From NCBI GenBank assembly GCA_009845645.1, contig VXZF01000647.1, positions 1 to 10,890 of the forward strand: DNA of 10,890 bases. The letters are read 5' to 3'. The notes beneath the pieces are model-generated. The model ran no database searches and was not told the origin of the DNA. It saw only the letters and a list, made by a program, of their open reading frames with translations. Source of the stretch: Gemmatimonadota bacterium. GTDB lineage: Bacteria; Latescibacterota; UBA2968; UBA8231. Shown in pieces: positions 7,567 to 10,890 of this stretch; the first letter of the stretch is position 1, and the number at the start of each line of letters is the position of its first letter. The position numbers and the translations under genes were made by a program.

Positions 7567-9360
7567 ATGCCCATTCAACGTTACTCAATTAACCAGCATC
7601 CTATCGAGGCCCTGCTGACTTGGATCAAATCTGATGAAATCGCTATTCCTGAGATCCAGCGTCCTTTCGTCTGGAACGCGGCAAAGGTACGTGATTTCAT
7701 CGATTCACTTTACAACGGCTATCCCGTAGGGTATCTCATCGCTTGGCGTAACCCGGATGTCCGCTTAAAGGATGGTACCCAATCAGCAGGGAAGCGTATC
7801 TTGATCGACGGCCAGCAGCGTGTTATGGCGCTATTTGCCGCTTTGCATGGGGAGCAGGTTGTCAACAAAGACTATAAGCGGACACGGATATCTATCGCCT
7901 TTCATCCTGGCGAGGAGCGTTTTGAAGTGGCAAACGCCGCCATACGCCGGGATCGGGGATGGATTGCCGACGTATCCACTGTCTTCGCTCCCGATGCGAG
8001 AATACGTCAATTAGTGGACGACTACTGTGAAGCGAATCATGTTGCAGATAAATACGACATTGATGATCGCATGGAACGCCTTCGCGGTATCCGTAATAAT
8101 TCCCTCGGCGTTATCGAGTTGAACGCCGATATAGAGGTTGAGACTGTCGCGGAAATCTTCGTCCGCATAAACTCTCAAGGGGTCTCGCTTAATGCGGCAG
8201 ACTTCGCAATGTCCAAGATGGCTGCCAACGAACAGTATGACGGTCATCGACTACGAAAGTGCATCGACTACTTCTGCCATCTGGCTGTTGCGCCGGAAGC
8301 ATATAGTGACTTGGCCAAAGATGCTGACTTCGCCTCGACGGACTACTTCCGTGCAATGGAGTGGCTAAAAAATGAAAAGGACGACCTCTACGATCCTTCA
8401 TACACCGATATGCTTCGTGTCACGTTTACGTCGCAATTCAAACGTGGGCGTTTAGAGGACTTAGTCGCTCTACTCTCAGGGCGCAATTTCGAGACACGTA
8501 CGTTTGAGGAAGCCACCGCAGAAGAGGCTTTCCATACGCTTAGAGATGGAATCCTACGCTACATGAACGAGACCAACTTCAAACGGTTCGTCATGATTTT
8601 GCGCTCGGCAGGGTTCGTAGATTCATCGCTGATCAGATCCCAGAACACCGTCAATTTCGCCTACATCCTCTTCTTGACGTTACGCTCGCAGGGTGAGGCC
8701 CCTGAGCAAATTGAGACGCTCGTGCGTCGGTGGTTCGTGATGTCGATCTTGACAAGTAGATACACCAACTCACCGGAAACCGCCTTCGGCGTCGATATTG
8801 GAAACATCGCTAGACAGGGTGTAAGCCGATATCTGGACACAATCGAACGAGCCGAACTCTCGGATGCCTTCTGGGGGGTAGGTTTGCCGCAACAGATGGA
8901 CACCTCGGTGGCCAGCAGTCCCTATTTTAATGTCTTCCTCGCAAGCCAAGTAAGGGGGAACGATAAGGGATTCCTCTCACGTGACCTCACCGTGCGCGAC
9001 CTTCTGGAAGGCCAGTGGCACATTCACCATGTATTCCCGCGCAGCTATTTGCAGAAGCACGGCTTCCAGCGTGGTCGCTACAATCAGATTGCCAATTATG
9101 TGATGATGCAGAGCGAAATCAATATCGCTATCGGGGCTCTGCCACCGGAAAAATACTTCTCAGACCTGTGGGAGCAGCGTAGAAACGGAGCAACTCACTA
9201 CGGCGGGATAACCGATGCCGATCAGTTGCAAGGAAACCTTGCGGCCCACTGTATCCCTGAAGGAATGGACGCCGCAAGTGTCGAAGACTATGACACTTTC
9301 CTGCAAGGGCGTAGAGAACTCATGGCTGCCAAGATACGGGCCTACTACAAGACTCTGTAG
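7567..9360 (+). CDS. DUF262 + HNH nuclease (DUF1524-like) protein, GmrSD-type restriction/defence candidate
   Basis: This 597-aa protein carries both halves of a GmrSD-like enzyme in one chain. The N-terminal DUF262 (ParB-like fold) is marked by [10 protein letters not shown] at 27-36, by [11 protein letters not shown] at 50-60, and by the signature IDGQQR at 80-85, which in this family takes part in nucleotide binding and hydrolysis. A second family block, [18 protein letters not shown], lies around 196-213. The C-terminal region has an HNH/DUF1524-like signature: W-H485-I-H487-H488-V-F-P-R-S, followed by N506, N510 and N521-I-A-I-G. The key residues look intact. Characterised relatives cut modified phage DNA (type IV restriction) or act in phage defence; which applies here cannot be told. 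AGAGAGG just before ATG 7567 gives a ribosome-binding site with short spacing. Base composition is lower in GC than the operon upstream, and no methylase or partner subunit lies beside it, consistent with a stand-alone, transferred gene. A toxin-antitoxin pair follows. Confidence 0.85.
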   Translation: MPIQRYSINQHPIEALLTWIKSDEIAIPEIQRPFVWNAAKVRDFIDSLYNGYPVGYLIAWRNPDVRLKDGTQSAGKRILIDGQQRVMALFAALHGEQVVNKDYKRTRISIAFHPGEERFEVANAAIRRDRGWIADVSTVFAPDARIRQLVDDYCEANHVADKYDIDDRMERLRGIRNNSLGVIELNADIEVETVAEIFVRINSQGVSLNAADFAMSKMAANEQYDGHRLRKCIDYFCHLAVAPEAYSDLAKDADFASTDYFRAMEWLKNEKDDLYDPSYTDMLRVTFTSQFKRGRLEDLVALLSGRNFETRTFEEATAEEAFHTLRDGILRYMNETNFKRFVMILRSAGFVDSSLIRSQNTVNFAYILFLTLRSQGEAPEQIETLVRRWFVMSILTSRYTNSPETAFGVDIGNIARQGVSRYLDTIERAELSDAFWGVGLPQQMDTSVASSPYFNVFLASQVRGNDKGFLSRDLTVRDLLEGQWHIHHVFPRSYLQKHGFQRGRYNQIANYVMMQSEINIAIGALPPEKYFSDLWEQRRNGATHYGGITDADQLQGNLAAHCIPEGMDAASVEDYDTFLQGRRELMAAKIRAYYKTL

Positions 9361-9368
9361 AGAAGGCA

Positions 9369-9414
9369 CATAATAACCGACTATTGACCTATTTATATCC
9401 AATTGGTTATTATG
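9369..9414 (+). promoter_or_regulatory. Inverted-repeat operator candidate of the higBA-like module
   Basis: The arms CATAATAACC (9369-9378) and GGTTATTATG (9405-9414) are perfect 10-bp inverted copies separated by 26 bp. The right arm covers the proposed -10 box and the left arm ends just before the -35 box. XRE antitoxins of HigA type commonly bind such dyads to repress their own operon. Binding by the antitoxin encoded at 9789 is inferred from position. Confidence 0.6.
9384..9413 (+). promoter_or_regulatory. Sigma70-type promoter for the toxin-antitoxin module
   Basis: TTGACC (9384-9389) and TATTAT (9408-9413), 18 bp apart, each match the consensus at five of six positions. A perfect TATAAT also occurs at 9416-9421 but lacks a well-placed -35. 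Either box would start the transcript within a few bases of the toxin ATG at 9427. Confidence 0.55.
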
Positions 9415-9426
9415 CTATAATGCTTT

Positions 9427-9792
9427 ATGAATCACGAAAGACTGAACTTAAAAGAGGCCATATGGGTCGGGGATTCTAAGGCAAAGCTGAAGGAATTTCC
9501 AGAGTCTGTTCAAAAGGATATAGGAGACGCTCTGTTCATTGCACAGGCGGGAAGCATGTCTCCGGCGGCCAAACCATTCAGGGGAGTTGGCTCAGGAGTT
9601 TTTGAAATACGGGTGGATCACAGAACAGACGCTTACCGCGCTGTGTATGCGGTGAAAATTGGAGAGAGGGTTTATGTGCTGCATTGTTTTCAAAAAAAAT
9701 CAAGGCGCGGAATAAAAACTCCAAAGAAAGAGATAGACCTTATTAAGAGCCGTCTGAAAATGGCGCGAGAACTGGAGGCGGATGAATTATGA
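9427..9792 (+). CDS. higB: RelE/HigB-family toxin, phage-derived Gp49-like (PF05973 type)
   Basis: This 121-aa protein is a predicted mRNA-cleaving toxin of the RelE/ParE superfamily, HigB/Gp49-like branch. Family marks are VFEIRVDHRTDAYRAVYAV (58-76), a beta-strand run ending VYVLHCFQKKSRRGIKTP (82-99), and the closing helix KKEIDLIKSRLKMA. The F-x-K-K-x-x-x-x-x-T-P segment is highly typical of the group. Length fits the family. The toxin gene comes first and overlaps the antitoxin gene by ATGA (9789-9792), the usual HigBA order. No Shine-Dalgarno sequence is visible before ATG 9427, and the promoter leaves almost no leader, so the mRNA may be leaderless; there is no better in-frame start nearby. 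Activity is inferred from family; the target (ribosome-bound mRNA in studied HigB toxins) is not shown here. Confidence 0.87.
   Translation: MNHERLNLKEAIWVGDSKAKLKEFPESVQKDIGDALFIAQAGSMSPAAKPFRGVGSGVFEIRVDHRTDAYRAVYAVKIGERVYVLHCFQKKSRRGIKTPKKEIDLIKSRLKMARELEADEL
9774..9778 (+). promoter_or_regulatory. Strong ribosome-binding site of the antitoxin gene
   Basis: GGAGG lies inside the toxin's last codons, 10 nt before ATG 9789. It contrasts with the toxin gene, which shows no such site. Confidence 0.6.
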
Positions 9793-10112
9793 GTGAGAAG
9801 ATTACATTTGAAAAGAGTTCAGGCAATGTGTTTGAGGATCTCGGCTTGCCAGATGCGGAAGAATTGTTTCTCAGAGCGACACTTGGGTTTAAGGTATTTC
9901 AGATTATAGAAAACCGGAAGCTGACTCAGGCGGAGGCCGCGAAGATTTTAGGGGTGAAGCAACCTGAAATATCTCGGCTAAAGAAGGGCAATTTTAACCA
10001 TTATAGTGTTGAGCGGTTAATGACGTTTCTCAACCGACTGAATCTCGATATTGAGATCCACATTATTCCCTCAGAAAATAGAGAAGGACAACAGCGAGTT
10101 GTTGCTGTTTAG
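9789..10112 (+). CDS. higA: XRE-family antitoxin, HigA-like
   Basis: This 107-aa antitoxin is expected to bind and neutralise the toxin encoded just upstream and to repress their shared promoter. A helix-turn-helix lies at about residues 43-68: K-L-T-Q-A-E-A-A-K-I-L-G-V-K-Q-P-E-I-S-R-L, with N-F-N and the helix SVERLMTFLNRLNLDIEI behind it. This layout matches the XRE-type antitoxins paired with Gp49-like toxins, in which the N-terminal segment (here about 1-30, including NVFEDLGLPDAEE) precedes the DNA-binding domain. The start overlaps the toxin stop as ATGA and has a strong GGAGG site. The protein ends QQRVVAV at a TAG (10110-10112). A dyad at 9369-9414 is its likely operator. Lower GC than the flanking genes indicates acquisition with its partner. 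Confidence 0.87.
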   Translation: MSEKITFEKSSGNVFEDLGLPDAEELFLRATLGFKVFQIIENRKLTQAEAAKILGVKQPEISRLKKGNFNHYSVERLMTFLNRLNLDIEIHIIPSENREGQQRVVAV

Positions 10113-10169
10113 CTCTTCCAACTCCTTTGGCGCATCAATTACCGGCTATATCGCTAGAGGGCTGTTAAA

Positions 10170-10175
10170 GAGGGG
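10170..10175 (+). promoter_or_regulatory. Ribosome-binding site for ATG 10184
   Basis: GAGGGG lies 8 nt before the ATG at 10184 and identifies the start of the last gene. The 71-bp gap after the antitoxin (10113-10183) shows no clear terminator or promoter. Confidence 0.55.
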
Positions 10176-10183
10176 CCACGCTT

Positions 10184-10890
10184 ATGCTAAAGGCCTGTAT
10201 CCGACTTGTGCTGACGCTTGCTTGGCTGACTGGCGAGGCAGATGCGCTGACGATTTATCGGATCGGCGGTTCGTCGCTGCCGGTGCCGGAGTTGGCCGAG
10301 GGGGTGGAGTTTGTGCAGCTCGATTGGGAGGAGGTGGAATCGGCGCAGCACGGTCAGATCGAATTGCTGAAGATCGATGGGGACTTTATAGAGCCGGAGC
10401 AACTGGATCCGTCGATAAACCTGACGCCGCGTCTCAAAGAACGCGGAGGCCGGGTGCAGACGGCATCCCGTTTGGGCTGGCAGCCAAGCGGCGACACCGA
10501 GGCCGTGCTGTGGGACGAAGACGTCGAGACCGCTTTCCTGGGCGACGGGCATTGGACGACCTCGGGCATCAACGCGCGCAACAAGAGCCTAGTTTTCGAG
10601 TTCGGAGGTAACTTCACGGTCGAGCGCATCAAATTCTATCCACGCGAGCGCTTTGAGGAAGAGCGCTTCCTACAGCGCTTTATGATCGGTATCAGCGACG
10701 GCGATCCGCTCAAGGAAGGTACGCGCGAATATACTGCGGGTACGCGCGGTTCCTTCCTTGACTTCGACATCGTGCATCGGGCTACCGAAAATACGACCTC
10801 GGTGGTCGAGCTTGAGCTGCCGCCGGTGCCAATCCTCCGCATGCTCTTTGAAGCGCACGAAAACACCCAAGGCATCTGGGAGATCGCCGA
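10184..10890 (+). CDS. Secreted protein with F5/8 type C (discoidin)-like domain (3' truncated)
   Basis: The reading frame is open from ATG 10184 to the window's end (235 residues, no stop), so the gene continues beyond it. The N-terminus MLKACIRLVLTLAWLTGEADA reads as a Sec signal peptide. Residues about 105-235 look like a galactose-binding-fold, discoidin-like domain: LWDEDVETAFLGDG at 109-122, KSLVFEFGGNFTVERIKFYP at 134-153, then FMIGISDGD at 166-174 and a VVELELPPVP strand. This follows the family's order of an acidic D-x-D...T start, a hydrophobic F-x-F-G strand and an R-I-x-F-Y-P strand. Such domains bind carbohydrates or surfaces. The first hundred residues (LTIYRIGGSSLPVPEL...) are unassigned. 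GC-rich composition and codon use resemble the operon at 157-7417 rather than the island just upstream, so this is probably resident. A different reading frame over 10051-10611 is open too, but it lacks a start with a ribosome-binding site. Confidence 0.72.
   Translation, partial: MLKACIRLVLTLAWLTGEADALTIYRIGGSSLPVPELAEGVEFVQLDWEEVESAQHGQIELLKIDGDFIEPEQLDPSINLTPRLKERGGRVQTASRLGWQPSGDTEAVLWDEDVETAFLGDGHWTTSGINARNKSLVFEFGGNFTVERIKFYPRERFEEERFLQRFMIGISDGDPLKEGTREYTAGTRGSFLDFDIVHRATENTTSVVELELPPVPILRMLFEAHENTQGIWEIA

Noticed and set aside
10090..10109. Stem AACAGC/GCTGTT at the end of the antitoxin gene as a terminator
   Set aside because: The stem is only 6 bp, AT-containing, with an 8-base loop inside the coding region and no T-run behind it.
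7447..10146. Possible island-border repeats (CAATTTTACCG near 7447 and CAATTACCGG near 10136)
   Set aside because: The match is short and broken by a gap, which is expected by chance; no convincing target-site duplication was found.
10051..10611. Open frame of 186 codons across the antitoxin end and the following gene
   Set aside because: It begins inside the antitoxin gene, has no ribosome-binding site, and its translation is low-complexity Arg/Gly/Ala. The frame from 10184 has a signal peptide and domain-like motifs.

Overview
The window looks like a chromosomal piece from an uncultured Gram-negative (diderm) bacterium. The evidence is a run of exported and envelope proteins: a FlgD-Ig-like C-terminal fragment, two very large signal-peptide proteins, a SurA/PpiC-type peptidyl-prolyl isomerase lipoprotein and a secreted protein with a discoidin-like domain. 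The FlgD-Ig-like ending and the large, Asp/Asn-rich exported proteins recall FCB-group and candidate-phylum genomes such as Latescibacterota. That placement is an inference from style, not a match I could test.

Region 1 (1-7417) is GC-rich, all on the + strand, and tightly packed. The 3' end of an upstream gene is followed 16 bp later by a 926-aa exported protein (paralogue A). Four bases after its stop comes a 530-aa lipoprotein with two parvulin domains, and three bases after that a 959-aa exported protein (paralogue B). A and B are clearly homologous along their length. The arrangement, big envelope protein / SurA-like chaperone / big envelope protein, suggests an operon in which a periplasmic folding factor is made together with its clients. 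I cannot assign A and B to a named family. Outer-membrane or surface location is inferred from signal peptides, barrel-like C-termini and the chaperone between them.

Region 2 (about 7418-10112) has visibly lower GC and different codon use and looks like an accessory island. It carries a complete single-chain DUF262 + HNH (DUF1524-like) protein of the GmrSD type IV restriction/defence class. This is followed by a HigBA-type toxin-antitoxin module: a RelE/Gp49-like toxin first, then an XRE antitoxin, overlapping by ATGA. A perfect 10-bp inverted repeat embraces the module's promoter and is a good candidate for its autoregulatory operator.

Region 3 (10113-10890) returns to GC-rich sequence. A good ribosome-binding site opens a 3'-truncated gene for a secreted protein with an F5/8 type C (discoidin)-like domain.

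No rRNA, tRNA, CRISPR array or insertion sequence was seen. No stretch over 300 bases lacks a gene.
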